DNA of 64,000 nucleotides from Marsupella aquatica (GCA_973895155.1 OZ316891.1:15128001-15192000); one strand, 5' to 3'; shown: positions 33,726 to 45,830, counted from the first letter of the stretch. Notes: generated by a model not told the origin, from the sequence alone. Translations and numbers: made by a program.

Positions 33726-34440
33726 TGTTGTTGTTAGTGCGTGCCTGCTTCACAGCCACATCAAAAAGCGATAGGAAGTACGATTGAACCGCGCAGACCG
33801 CCAAAGCAGTTTCAGCTAGTGGTTCATTATCATAGACGCCTAAACTTGCAAATCGAAAGATCTACAGAAGTTTCTGGTCGAATGTCAGTCTGAACAGCCA
33901 GAATATCGCAACCGAGTGGGAAACGAGCGGCAGCAAGTGTCAAATTCTCGTCCATTTGGAACAATCACTCATACTCTGATTCGAAATAGACTCATTGGAA
34001 AATCATTCTCTTTCCACTGCTCAGCTAGAACGGCATTCGGACGAGAAAACAGTCAGTTCATCTAAACTGCAGCTGCCACTGTAAAAAGAAACACTCGGTT
34101 CATTTAATTAACCCACAGTTGGAACGGGATTCGGATGAGGAAACTGTCAGTTCATCTAGGCCACAACTGCCACTAAAAAAGGAATCAGTCGGTTCATTTA
34201 ATTGCCAGGGAATTGTTCTAGGGTTTAGGGTTTGAAAACCTCAATAACCAGACGAAATTCCACTCAAGTGCTTTGGAAATACCTGTGACCTGCCAGCAAT
34301 CTCACGACAAAGCTGTGTGTTTCCAGCCCTTCTTGTACCGAAGGAGGCGCACCATCTCTGGACCAACCCCAATTCAATATTTGAATCACAGAACCGCGAG
34401 TTAAATCTATGTAGAGTTAGTGTCCGGCCCAAGTTGGCCA
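33726..34440. other. Upstream flank of the nuclease pseudogene
   Basis: Short duplicated blocks (GTCAGTTCATCTA...CTGCCACT, at about 34050 and 34145) and a CTAGGGTTTAGGGTTT telo-box-like motif near 34214. No gene recognised. Confidence 0.35.
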
Positions 34441-35300
34441 AAACATAAAACCATTTCTCTACCATTTTGTCACCCGCTCAGGTCCGATCAACTTTGTGTC
34501 ATCAATTTTATGTTTATGTTTTGGCACCCATCACTTTTTGTCGCTTGATCTACTTTTTGTAGCCCGATCTACAACTCCATAGAAAATAAATATTTGGCAC
34601 AACATCAACCAAGTCTCTATCTGTCATGACTCCCTACCAAAGTATTAGTCTCCAATTGAACATATCAATCATGACTCCCTACCAAGTATTAGGCTCCACT
34701 TGATTCACAGAACCTCGCATGAAATCTACGTCGAGTTAGTATCCCCCATTTTCCCGGGGCCCCATACATTGCTCGTCCCTGTCCCCGATGCTGTTGCCCA
34801 CTCCGGTCCGAGTTGGTCAAAAGTCAAGTCAATACTTCACCATTTTGTCACTCACTCTAGCCCCGGGGCCCCATACATTGCTCGTCCCTGTCCCCGATGC
34901 TGTTGCCCACTCCGGTCCGAGTTGGTCAAAAGTCAAGCTAATACTTCACCATTTTGTCACTCACTCTAGCCCAATCAACTTTGTGCTGTCAATTTTGGGT
35001 TTATGTTTTGACACCTATCATTTTTTGTCGCCCGTTCCGGCCCGATCTACTGTGTGCCATCACTTTTTGGAAAGTGTAACAAAATCATAAACCACAACTC
35101 CATAGAAAATAAGTATTTGGCACAACATAAACCAAGCCTATCAATCATGACTCCCTACCAAAGTATTAGGTTCCACTTGAACATATCAATCATGACTCCC
35201 TACCAAAGTATCAGGCACGACTCTATTGGAAAGAAGAGTTGCCACAACAAAACCATGACTCAATCAAGAAAAATCATTTGACAAAACTTCAACCAAGATT
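34440..35300 (+). repeat. Complex tandem repeats
   Basis: A 109-bp unit (CCCGGGGCCCCATACATTGC ... GTCCGAGTTGGTCAAAAGTC) is duplicated at 34753 and 34862. Around it, a CATGACTCCCTACCAA-AGTATTAG unit recurs at about 34625, 34672, 35144 and 35190, and a CATTTTGTCAC...TTTGTG...TTTATGTTTTG block recurs at 34464, 34847 and 34951. No gene. Confidence 0.75.
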
Positions 35301-36133
35301 TTATCAATCATAATTCTAAACACACACAAATATGACTCCATGGGAAAGAAATATTGTCAAAACATAAATCACAACTCCATAGGCTTAGGATAAATATTTG
35401 GTACAACACAAGCCAAAGACTCTACCAATCAAATTACTAGACACCCAAATACAAAAGCTCACCAAAGGTACATATTCTCATTCGATGAGAGCCGCAAGGA
35501 ACTTGATTGTCTGCGAGGTATGAAAAAGTACTAGAGACCCAAATACAAAAGCTCACCAAAGTACATCTTCTCATTCGATGAAAGCCGCAAAGGAACTTGA
35601 TTGTCTGCGAGGTGTGACTTGCGGCAACGAAAGCCAAACTTCTCCTGCCTTTCCTTTTTGCCACATCTCCTGCATTGTCTTTTCTGGTGATTTTCTCCGA
35701 GATGGAAAAGTTTCTTAACACTTTCAAAACAGCAAATGTGAAGTTTGACTGGAGCAAAGAAAAGCGTGGGAAGATCGGCAATATGGCAAAGATTGAGATC
35801 CGCCCTCGATCCAGATATCAGTGAACATCTGTTCCTTATTTGATTGTCGTAGCTTTGTTTCTACATGTTAATCAGAAACTTACCCGCGAAACATTGGTAA
35901 ACCTCGCACTCGTTCCTAAAATCAAAACTATTGGAAGTCCTCGGAACTATGCTACGCCAGCAAGACACATTACATACCATCTATCAAAAATATGAGTGCA
36001 AGGGCCCTTGACTTTTCCGGTCTTAACCCAATTTCCTATTAAGTGTACAATACCTAGGGCTGCCATGTAGCCAGAGCTCCGGACATCATACGGCTTTCAT
36101 CACGCAGCGATCGGCAATGTTCAAATCTGTTAC
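35301..36133. other. Tandem duplication and unassigned minus-strand frame
   Basis: A block of about 85 bp containing CAAATACAAAAGCTCACCAA and GAACTTGATTGTCTGCGAGG is duplicated at about 35443 and 35538. A minus frame, 35437-35781, spans it and includes a basic KRKGRR stretch; no family recognised. Confidence 0.45.
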
Positions 36134-36360
36134 CGGATCGGCCTCTCGGAATGATAATACTGCTCAATGATAGAACAGATCGTGCCTTGGTCAACTGCTT
36201 CAAAATCGAAGTCTACCATGTACCTCAAAATGCAGTCCAGATATTTGGGATTGTACGAATAGCACAACATATGGAAACCTTCATCGAAAAGAAAACTGTC
36301 AAATCCATTTAGGAGCCCTTCACACATCAACATATAAGAGGCAAAAATTCTCAACGACAA
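36134..36360 (-). CDS. Unassigned exon-like segment
   Basis: The minus strand has an AG acceptor (GAGCACAG) immediately before 36360 and a GTAACA donor after 36134. Between them is a 227-bp open frame with a strongly protein-like pattern, including SFLFDEGFHMLCYSYNPKY and FDFEAVDQGT. I do not recognise the family and found no convincing partner exon, although a neighbouring frame near 36660-36790 (IEEQNAVFTYLEYDSR) might belong. It could be a piece of a decayed gene. Confidence 0.3.
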
Positions 36361-37142
36361 CTGTGCTCAGTAATGCTCATGAGTATTATTTCGATGCCTT
36401 CCAGAACAGGTCCCCCCCACAGAAACAAAATACAATACACTGTTTCTCAAGGGACCAAAAGAATTCAAAGGAAATCTATTTTCAGCTCTCTAAAAGTGAT
36501 CTTCTGCAATGATCCTGTGCGTATAGCTACCCAATGAACAATGTATCGCACCAGTGGCAAGTGGTATCGCTGCACTTTGCTTACTCCAAACTTGTAAAAG
36601 TAAACCCACGACAAAAGGCCTCCACAGCCATAGAGCTCTCCGCACCTCCAAATGCTCTACTATTGGATGGGAAATAAAACCTCCAAAAATGATTGCGCGC
36701 GGGAGTCGTACTCCAAATATGTGAAGACTGCATTCTGTTCCTCAATAATGCCGAAGCGAAGGGCCATATGACGGTTGATACTGGCCACGAATCACGGCTC
36801 TCGGGATAGAGGCCTTCCGATGCAGGCATCTGAACTCGAGATTTAGTTCACCGACACATCTCAATTCTCATCCTGATGCGTAAATATTGTAGACCAACTC
36901 TAGGGATCGCTTCTTCGAAGATTCTTCACTCTTTCGAGCTCCAATAGTCTTTGCATTCGCTGATTTAGATTGCCCTAATTTCACTGTCCATGACACAGCG
37001 ATTCCCTAAGAATGCCCAATGTGGGCAGGGTCTGAGCACTGCTCTTCCATACAGAGTACCTCCGATAGACTCGCCAACAGATGTTGACTTGAATTAAGGG
37101 GATGAATGTCCAAGTGACACCAATGTTGGTCACCAATGTTGG

Positions 37143-40100
37143 TCACCAGAACAGCGCTTGAGGAATTGAGCTGAAATTCTCAACAGGAGCTGACTGGTCC
37201 AACAAAAAGGATGCTTGAAAGCAGTCAGCAGCTTCTCGAGCTCGACCTTCCACTTTGTGCAGCATTCCAAGGTTATACCAAACCTGATGATTTTTGGGTT
37301 CTGAGCGAAGAGCATCAGTTAGAAAGCTTCGGGCCACAGGTAATGAAGTTCCACCTCTTTGTCTTAAAAGAGCTCCAGTAGACACCTTGCTTGGCACGTG
37401 GTCAGGATCAACAGCAAGCGCATTGTTGTATCCTGCCAGTGCATCTTGAACATTATCCTGAGCCTCATGAAGAGCACCTGAGACATGCCAGTTGTTTTTC
37501 GTTTAAGTTCATTAGTAGCAGGGATCAATTTCACCTGTTTCTCTCAGCTGCCATGAGCCCCTCGGTGTAAAATATCAGTCCACGATTTGTTGACCGGTTA
37601 AATTGCGTAAGAATTCTGTGAATGTGTGCTACCAATGATTGCCTTTGAATCTGTTCAGCTTTCTGAGGACAGGTTATTTCTCAAACATGCAAAATCACGA
37701 ACGACGTTCTTTCGTCATCGCAACTCCAGTTCGCGCATATATAAGACGTGTTTCAAATGTCCAAAAGATGGAAACAAGAGACGCACCAGCAGCATGCCAT
37801 GTATCAGCAGAGTACGCCCGCAGAGCTTGTGCTTTCTCCAAACAGATTTCTGCATCACCCCATTGCTTCAATGAAGTATACACAGCTGCTAAGCCTTGCC
37901 AGACCTCCACTTCCTCTACACCTTGTTGTCCCTGGCCACACACGTGAAATCAGAAAATCATGATCAACAATAAATTGGAACTCTTGCACTGAGAGTAAAA
38001 ACAAGACAGAAGATGGATCCTACTGTCGGGTTCCACTAACCACATGAAGGAGGAACTTGTCAGACGGTGCGATGCTATTCATCAATTGTCAACAGTTTTG
38101 CAAGGAGAAAGTGGTACAACCACGGCTTCACACCTTAACCGTCCAACTTCCAGTCTCTTGACTCTTTTTCTGTGCTTGTACAAGTGCCAAAAGTAACCTG
38201 TATGTATCAATAGCTCGCATGGCCTGGCCCTGCGCAATCTGACCCTTTGCTTTCATACGGAGCAACTCTCCTTGCTCCCACTTCCCAGTATCATCAAGGG
38301 CTGCGTCCAGAGCTTCCTCGGCATCTACGAACCGTTGCTGGGCTGACAGTACTAGAGCCAAAAGTTTCCAGCCTTGAACAGAAGCTCCACTACTAAGATC
38401 TATAAATTTTTTGGCACAATCCAGAGCCAAGCCAAGATTTCTTTGCTCGGCGTACTCCAACCCAAGGTCAAAGAGCACCTTTGGATCTGCCTTCTCCATC
38501 GAGGCTGCTTCTAGTAAGATACTCAGAGACTCAGCATGTAAGCGGGTTCTCTCCGCATCAGACAAAGAGCTTCTGGCAGCACAACCCAAGACGACCCCAA
38601 GCACATGCAAGGCAGTCCCCCTCAAGTGCTCAAAGTCCCCCTTTGCTTGCTTTACAGCCCTCTGAGCATAATCAACACCTTCTTTGGCAAGTTTAGCTTC
38701 TTTAGCACAAAGCTTAGCCCCTAGCAAAAGGGAATATACATCATTAGGTGACTCTACCTGATTTAAGGACTTCCTCAGGAGATTCAGCCCAACATCATCC
38801 TTTAATGCTCCACTGTAACAAAGAGCAAGGTTATACCATCGCTCGGGTCTACTCTGTATGCCGGGCAAGATCATCTCGTACTGCTGAGCTAGAAACTCAG
38901 GCTGCCCGCACACGGAGAGAGCAAAACTCAGGTGCTCAATTACCGTCGGGTCATAAGATACTTTCTTGAGAGTAGCATCTCTAAGAAGAAGTAATAACAG
39001 AAGAATAGATTCCTCCACATTAGTCTTAGGAATGAAGGCTCCTTCAGTTTGAGAGCCAAACCGTGGTGATGAAGCCTCTACACCACTATAGAGCAGCAAT
39101 AGAGCAAATTCCTTGCTAATCCGGGCAGAGCATTCTGCATCAATGCCAAAAGGACCTAGAAGGGCACGTCTGAATGCGGCTACTGCCTCGTGCATGAGAC
39201 CATCTTCGACTAAAAGCTTGAGGAGAAGCTCAACAGACTTTCCAATTGTCACTGGCAGCCTGGAGTCAGCAGTCCATAAAGCAGGCAGGCCTTGCGGAAA
39301 CGTTGATTCCATCAAATCCATCAAACCCTTGCACTCCTCTGCAGCTTCTGCGAGTCGTGAGGAGAAATATTTTAGTAAAAATCGGGCTTATGCTGCAAAG
39401 ATTGGTTTATGCCTTCTTGCGAAACACATCTAAGATCGATCTTCCAAGTCTTTTCTTCATTCGTCTATGTAGACGTGAAAGGTGTCTAGTAACAAAAACC
39501 AATTCCTCTCTGTCAAGAAGTCTGAAAGGAAAGTTCACGTCCAGCAAAGAACTTCATATTAAACAAGGATGTGATTATCCAGCCACGGCATAATTGGAGC
39601 ACGGATCTGACGAATTCACATGCTGCGAGGATTGATGATCGGACATTGTAAGGCAGGTCATTTTCTTGGTCCAACTTGATCATAGAAAACTTACCGGGGA
39701 GGAGGCCATCTGCCTGCAAGCATTTCGCTTTAAGATAAATGGCTTCAAATAAAACGTCTGCAGTACGCAACGTTGCGGACAGAGCTCCAGCTGCCTCGGA
39801 ACGAGAACGTCGACGCTGGCGAGCTTTGCTGTTGACACTGTCTTGCAAGCGTGAAAAAATTGGACGAAGGTCAAAGTCACCAAAAATCCGCTGGGCTTCC
39901 TCAAGATTACCTTGCTCATACTCCCGCCGTCCTTCAAGAGCTCGAGCTTCCTGTGGATCAGGAGAGTCCTGTGCAATTGAATAGAAAAAGTCTTAACATG
40001 ATATCTTCATGTTGGAAAAAACCCTAGACTCTCACAGTCAACAACGCGCCATACATTCTAGATCAAGCACAATTGTGATGCAGACCACCGAAAAGCTTCT

Positions 40101-40314
40101 CTCGTACGACCACTTCTACTACACGAGATACGAACACCGGAAACCCAGCAGGAATGGAAAAAAAAAGGGGGGAACGGCACCGGACAGTCCTCGAATCTCT
40201 CAAACAACGCTCGCTATGGCCTCCGATCGAGATCCACACCTGGGCTGAAGCCGTCTGCCGCGCAGCAACGGATCCGAGAGGAGCTCCACCGATCGTAGCT
40301 GAAACCGCGGCCAT
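37143..40314 (-). CDS. NPG1/NPGR-family TPR protein (calmodulin-binding), five exons
   Basis: Exons on the minus strand: 40240-40314 (ATG at 40314, context GAGATGGCC; an in-frame ATG at 40353 is the alternative), 39695-39968, 38134-39347, 37787-37931 and 37143-37477, with TGA at 37143-37145. All junctions are GT-AG with matching phases (0, 1, 0, 1); introns are about 271, 347, 202 and 309 bp. The product is about 680 residues, the normal length for NPG1/NPGR. Blocks seen in family order: EARALEGRREYEQGNLEEA; LLFEAIYLKAK-like VLFEAIYLKAKCLQADG; EAAEECKGLMDLMES; ERWYNLALCYSG; VLFDLGLEYAEQRN; EVWQGLAAVYTSLKQWGDAE; SADTWHAAGALHEAQ; ARSFLTDALRSEPKNHQVW; NLGMLHKVEGRAREAADCFQ. These are TPR helices. 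NPG1 binds calmodulin and is needed for pollen germination in Arabidopsis; NPGR proteins are linked to tethering PI4-kinase at the plasma membrane. Exon 1 is the weakest part. Confidence 0.9.
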
Positions 40315-40353
40315 CTCCAACGACAGCCACTGCAACGAAATGATAACACTCAC

Positions 40354-40716
40354 AACTCCAGCGCTGCTCTGATCCGCCCTTCTTGGGCGAATGCCAAGCC
40401 TCGTCGCTTGGCTGAATCCCTTCCCTTGCTACTGCTTTACGCCAAACCTCAGCCCCAGCAAGCACATTGCTCCATTTTCCTATCGTGCATCGGAGATCTT
40501 CGTCGCCCACCTACCGAGGTGGTTGTTCGATCTTCTTCGTCCGTCCCTCTTCATAGGCTGTCTGTCACTGCTCACTCAATTTTGCTTATTTTGCATACAC
40601 TCCTCGATTGCGCAGCTGCCAACTGGACAGTTTTTAACTTCAATACTTCTATACGAGTGGACATACTCTCAATACCACTGCACGGTAAATGTCCCTTGAT
40701 GCAGAATGTCCTTTGC
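40354..40716. promoter_or_regulatory. Probable upstream region of the NPGR gene
   Basis: Inferred only from its position 5' of the minus-strand NPGR start. No TATA box was assigned. Overlapping frames on both strands look incidental. Confidence 0.3.
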
Positions 40717-40960
40717 ATAAAAGATCAAGATGTCGTTTGCATAAAAGATCAAGATGTCGTTTGCATAAAAGATCAAGATGTCGTTTGCGTAAAAACATGT
40801 GATTTACAACAAAATATGTTGCTCAAATGACGTTGTTGCGCAAAAGCCGTGATTTGCAAAAAAATATTGTTGCACAAAAGAAATAGTTTTGCAAAAAGAT
40901 GCAGGTGTACAAAAGAAGTAGTTGTGCAAAAGAAGTAGTTGTGCAAAAGGTGCCGTATGT
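40717..40960 (+). repeat. 24-bp minisatellite followed by about 20-bp degenerate repeats
   Basis: Three perfect 24-bp units (ATAAAAGATCAAGATGTCGT plus TTGC) lie at 40717-40740, 40741-40764 and 40765-40788. They are followed by degenerate GTTGTGCAAAAGAAGTA-like units to about 40960. Because 24 is a multiple of three, one plus frame reads an 8-residue CIKDQDVV repeat; there is no evidence that it is translated. Confidence 0.85.
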
Positions 40961-42786
40961 AACAGTTTCATTGCCCAAAAGATATCATAGTGTGTAAAAA
41001 ATGTCATAAAGCCTTTACAAATGTACAAAGTGAATTAGTTTGTGGACCCTGTGGTTACATTTTTAGGCTTTGTTTGAGAAAAAATAATGTTATGTAATAT
41101 TAGCTTTAGCTGAAGTTGTGAGAGGCTATTATGGTCCAAAATGCTCTGATAACACACATTATTATGATGAGATAGTGTTACAAATTTTAGTGAAAGTATA
41201 AGAGAAATTACATAAGGAGCTCATCCAAATGTGATTATGCAATCTTCTTCATAATGACCAGGAAAATGAGAGCTTTTAGCTTGAGTTCTGAGAGGCTAAT
41301 ATGGTCCATAATGCTCTGCTAGCGGGCATTAAAACACTTAAGATCTATGAGATATTTTAACTTATTTTAGACCATTAATAAACCCAAAGGCGCAATTTGT
41401 TTTTACGTTAGTTGATTTGGGCATTGGATGCACTATCGTCAACCACTAAAGTACCATGGGCACTCAATTTGAGTTGAGAAGATTACTTTCTCAAGATCAA
41501 TTGAGAAGTATGCTTTTCTCCTAGCTTTTCTCAACAATGAACCGTAAGCTTTCTAGTAGCTGAATTCTGTCTGTAGAAGATTATTTTGTCACCGGATTTG
41601 TCAATGTACTTTCAAAAAAAAGGAGATTTCACTGAAGTCTGACTTTGGCAAGTTTTGAATTAAAGGTTAATAGCCTCATGACCTTGACGCAACTGTTCAC
41701 CAAATGGAGAAGGGCAGAGCTTAAACTTTGAGAAGAAAAGTATGATTAGGAAGGGAAGCTATTAGTCATGTTGTCAGTGTTGAGCAAGTATGAAAGATTC
41801 TACAGTTTGCATTGTTTAGATTAGATTTTCTCACTGAATCATTGTGAACCCATTCAGTGATGGCCTGAGAAGTTTGGCATTCCTCCTCGCATTCCTTCAA
41901 CTGCCACACAAATACTTTGCTTTGCAGGCCAAAGTTGAAGACATGGTTATCACAAGCAATTGTCAAAATCAGGCCTTTATGCTACATGAAACTAAATTCT
42001 CAAGCTCAGAGAGTCAAAATTCAATCATTGGCAACTCCAGGATGAATTGTATCAGTTTGTTGAGTTCAAGTTCCATTTTGCCAAGCATACATGCAACCAA
42101 GTTCGCAAGCTAAAAGAGTCATGATTCAATCCATGATGAAACCGGATCAATGTTTGATCAAATGAATTGTATCAGTATGTTGAGTTCAAATTCCAACCAT
42201 AGCTAGCAGTTTGCCTTAATTGCAAAAGGCCGGACATCTTACTCCAAGTGCCAATTACCCTTTAACAAGGAAGTTATCAAATTAGTTATTACTTAGTCAT
42301 TGTTTATTATATGAAAGAAATACTTTTTAAATGTTTGAATTTTAAGTTTTAAAATTAGAGATGTAACTAAAATGGTTACATAGTGACAAGTTTACCTGTC
42401 TTGCTCTTTGAATTCCTTATTTTTTACATTTTCTTTTTACAGCATGGCATCCCAAAACTTACACCCAAATTTGACGCAAACACAAATGAAAACTGTAAGT
42501 TTGATTCACAAAATTGACGAGTCTTGTTTTTTGATGTGACACTCTCTCGTGACGGGAATTTTGCAAGGGACCCCTATTGGGGGTTCGTAAAGAAAAACAT
42601 AGTCAACTTAGAAAAGTGAAGGCAATAGAGGCATGATGAGGTCTTTATTCATTTCATTAAGAAAACTTTATCATATACAACATTTTTGGTATGTGGAAAC
42701 CCTAAACCCTTTATGCAACCATTGTTGGTATGTGGAAATAATACTTTTATCCTTGTAGAACATGTTGCTCTTGGAGTGGCAACCTA
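40961..42786. other. No gene recognised; degenerate direct repeats
   Basis: A CTGAGAGGCTA-TATGGTCCA-AATGCTCTG block occurs at about 41122 and 41289. A GAATTGTATCAGT-TGTTGAGTTCAA block occurs at about 42043 and 42163. Otherwise AT-rich with no recognised coding. Confidence 0.45.
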
Positions 42787-43440
42787 TTATTGACCATGAC
42801 TGAAAACAGACTTAGAAACCTGCAAGCCTACATATTCTAAAGTCTGTCCTTGTGCTTTATTGATGGTCATGGCATATGCCACTTGAACTGAGAATTGGAC
42901 ACTTTGTAAAATGAAAGGAAGTCCCTCATCCCGCATCAGTGGAATACTTGAATTGGCATGCAGGAGTGTAATATTTCCCTAATGTTGCATGCAAGAACCC
43001 GCGCCTCTGTCCTTGTGCTTTATAGATGGTCATGGCATGTGCCACTCTCGGGGGTCTCACTATATGGAGGTCTCCCCATCACCTGCAATTTTTTAGGCCT
43101 TAGACCCCCTGAAATGTGTAAAAGTGGCACATCACATACATGTTTTTAGGCTTTTGACCCTGCTATGCCATTTTTGTGGAAGTGAAACCCCCGAGATGTC
43201 ACTTGAACCAAGAATTAGACTCTTTGTAACATGCAAGGAAGTCCCTCCTCCTACATCAGTGGAATACTTGGGATGCATGACTGTAATGTTTCTCATATGT
43301 TTGCATGCAAGAACATACAGCTCAATGACACAAGGACTGATTGTCCAAACAATTACCCGTGTACCATCAATTTCATCTTCTTCCAATTCCTCGTTGATGA
43401 GCCAGTCCTCCTAGGATTCATTGGCGGCTAATTTCAATTT
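42787..43440 (-). pseudogene. Helitron Pif1-like helicase C-terminus, duplicated and disrupted
   Basis: The minus strand from about 42977 to the stop at 42787-42789 reads ...LPFILQSVQFSVQVAYAMTI then NKAQGQTLE and ends VFSHGQ. This matches the conserved C-terminal block of Helitron/Pif1 helicases (R/V-QFP-V...AFAMTINKSQGQT). A second, partly overlapping copy at 43010-43046 plus 43196-43440 carries an upstream DGTRVIVWTISP block (family NGTRLIV) and is interrupted by MITE C. Both are short relics. They show that Helitrons inhabited this genome. Confidence 0.75.
43047..43195 (-). mobile_element. MITE C (149 bp), internally shortened copy in a Helitron relic
   Basis: CTCGGGGGTCTCAC at 43047 and GTGAAACCCCCGAG ending at 43195 are inverted. 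Flanks GTGCCACT (43039-43046) and ATGTCACT (43196-43203) agree at 6 of 8 positions, so it is an old insertion. The interior matches both ends of MITE A/B in opposite orientation but lacks the middle. Confidence 0.8.
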
Positions 43441-44681
43441 AGGATGGTCAATTCCACCTTCAGCCAAGTCAACCAGAATGAGCCATCCTAAAGCCTTCAT
43501 CAAATATATGTGGGTCAAGGCCAACCATGGGTTGGGCCTGGTGTGTTGGGACCATGCACATTACTGTCTCAAATGGCATGGGCTCTTCCCAGTGCTTGGA
43601 GGAGACCTCTCACATCACAACAAAGCTAGTTGTCTCACAGTGTTGGCTCACACAACCAAGTCATGTTGAGCTTTTGCCTCATCCTGAAACACATAAGCTG
43701 AGGGTGTGCCATTCATTTTGGGACACCTGGTTCCCAACCCCATTCTCTTGTTGCCGGTGTTGTGCTTGCCTCTTCAACTCTTTTGATTAAAGTGGAGTTT
43801 GAGATAATTCAGAGACTTGGAATTGAATTTGAGACCTAACAAGGCAAAATAGAATTAGGATAGGGAGTTAAGAAGGGTTATCAAGTTTTAAGGAAGAATA
43901 CTTTCATGTTCACAGTGGTTTGGAATGATTCACAAAGGCTAAGGGGGCAGAATTGAGGAGGTTTGCGAGGACTTGAATGTTATGGTGAGCGCTGGCATGG
44001 TAGAGTAAAAATGAGTTTCTTCATGTTGGGAAAAGGTAATGGCAAATGCAGGCTGTGGAAGGGCAGTGTGGAATCTGAGGGGGAAGGAAATTTCTTGCAT
44101 TGAGAGTGCTTGACTCAGAGTGCTCGGGATGATTTTTGTGGAGAAGATGGGTGCGCTATTGAGTGGATGTGTGGAAGATCAAAGACTTTGAATTATGGTG
44201 TTCAGTGAATTGGGATTAAAAGGAAGTTGGTGCGTCGCTGTGTTATTGGGGAAATTTGTTTGGAGGGCATAAGGACTTCAGAGACTGTTGTGTATGGATC
44301 GGACGTTGTTGAATGGTGTTTGGAGGTTGATTTTTTGTGGGAAAGGAAAATTGTGTGATGGAGTCGAGTGGGCTCGAGGACAATTGGTATGTTGAGGCTA
44401 TGGTGTGCGGCTGAATTCAGTTGGGATTGACAGACACTGAGAATTGTTACAGACCCCCATGGGAAGTTCCTTAAAAAATTCCTAGATGCATGTCCACATG
44501 AGCATGATTTGTTAGAAACAAGAACCATTACTTATGCAAGAATAACCAAATTTAACTGTTTGTGTTTGAGGCAAATCAAAGAAAAACAGTTAGACCCTAT
44601 AACTACAAGAACAATGGAAAATTGAAAAGCAACATTTCAAGTAAACAAAGAAAAGGGTAAAATAGGAGTGAAAGAAAATAA
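43441..44681. other. No gene recognised
   Basis: Short frames (for example 43421-43790 plus and 44202-44528 minus) without family resemblance. Confidence 0.35.
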
Positions 44682-44725
44682 TCTTTGAATGAGTTGTGAT
44701 TAATATATCACAACTCGTTCAAAGA
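44682..44725. repeat. Near-perfect 19-bp hairpin
   Basis: TCTTTGAATGAGTTGTGAT, a 6-base TAATAT spacer, then ATCACAACTCGTTCAAAGA. One mismatch (G-U in RNA). Possible regulatory hairpin or small palindromic repeat; no downstream T-run to suggest a terminator. Confidence 0.6.
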
Positions 44726-44974
44726 GTTGTGAGTAATCTGTTTCACTTTTCTATTTAATTTACACATTTTTGAAATAATGACAAGTAGAAAGAAACTCTT
44801 CAACTACTCTAACATTTACCAAGGTAACTTATGTAAAAGAACCTTAGAGCAAACCCAGCATCAAGGAGGATGGGTCACCCTCCCTATCCCATCCATTTCC
44901 ATCCATGCATGCAGAGATTGTATTTAAATTAGTCATTAAACTTCTCTTGATGTATCACCCCTCCCCATCCCATC
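44726..44974. other. Flank of the nested cluster
   Basis: AT-rich; no gene seen. Confidence 0.35.
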
Positions 44975-44990
44975 CATACAGAACCAGTTT

Positions 44991-45638
44991 TGTTGAGCAT
45001 AGACGACACTCGTAACGATAAGCACATGACACATCAAACGCGCAAGTAGTCGACACAAGAGATATGTGGTTCACCTCCTCGAGGCTACATCCACGGGAAC
45101 ACACAAGCTCGGGGGTTTCACTTCCACAAAAATGGCATATCACGTGCGACGAAGGATAGGGTCATTTTATTGGTTGTAAGGGAAGACTTAAGAATTTTTG
45201 TAGAAGAACAATAGGGTCTTTTAAATTCAATTTTGAGACTTATAAGAACACTAGGGCCTTTTTAATCCAATTTTTGGAATATTCCAAGAATATTCCAACT
45301 TTATAGGGGTTAAAAAATAATATTTTCTTCTTACATTTTAGGGGGTCCAAGGCCTAAAAACGTCACAGGTGATGGGGAGGTCCCCATGTAGTGAGACCCC
45401 CGAGCACACAAGAGAGCTTTACTGAACTCTAAGCCCGTCGGCTATACCAAGTCTCCACAGTGTAAGCTCTCCTCATCTCTCAAGTGGCCCCATAACAATG
45501 AGCCTAAGTTCCACTTATCCAAGCAAACACCACTTGGCATATAGTGTGCATCCTAGTTAACCTAACCACGTATCCGAGTACGGTTAGTCTAACTATGGTT
45601 ACATGTCGTAACCCTAGACCTTGAGTAAATACCTAACA
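44991..45638 (-). repeat. 3' LTR of copia copy 2 (contains MITE B)
   Basis: Plus-strand start TGTTGAGCAT, end ATACCTAACA. Removing 45108-45412 leaves 343 bp, equal in length to the 5' LTR. Confidence 0.92.
45108..45404 (+). mobile_element. MITE B (297 bp) inside the copia LTR
   Basis: CTCGGGGGTTTCAC...GTGAGACCCCCGAG, with perfect 8-bp duplications CACACAAG at 45100-45107 and 45405-45412. Same length as MITE A and highly similar along its whole length. The 5' LTR of the same element supplies the empty site. Confidence 0.93.
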
Positions 45639-45650
45639 ATCTCCCCCTTG
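45639..45650 (-). other. Polypurine tract of copia copy 2
   Basis: Reverse complement of ATCTCCCCCTTG, adjacent to the 3' LTR, matching that of copy 1. Confidence 0.8.
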
Positions 45651-45830
45651 ACTCTGGTCTAGGGGAGGGTAATACTGCTAACCTATGTGATTCCTCACCG
45701 GGAAGTTCTGGACGAAAACCAACATGGTTTCCCCTCTCTAACTAGAGCAAACCAGAACTAAGCCGTAGCCTATTACTAGGAGTGAAGAAGAGCATATATC
45801 AGTAATTACAGCGAATGTTAACAAAAACCC

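Noticed and set aside
34210-34232. Interstitial telomere repeat (TAGGGTTTAGGGTTT)
   Set aside because: It has only about two units, compatible with a promoter telo-box or chance; no array is present.
37510-37600. A possible extra NPGR exon (GLIFYTEGLMAAERN-like frame)
   Set aside because: Joining 37787 directly to 37477 restores the exact family spacing (HAAG-ALHEAQ), so this stretch is intronic.
38411-39593. Several plus-strand frames over the NPGR gene
   Set aside because: They are antisense shadows of the strongly supported minus-strand TPR exons.
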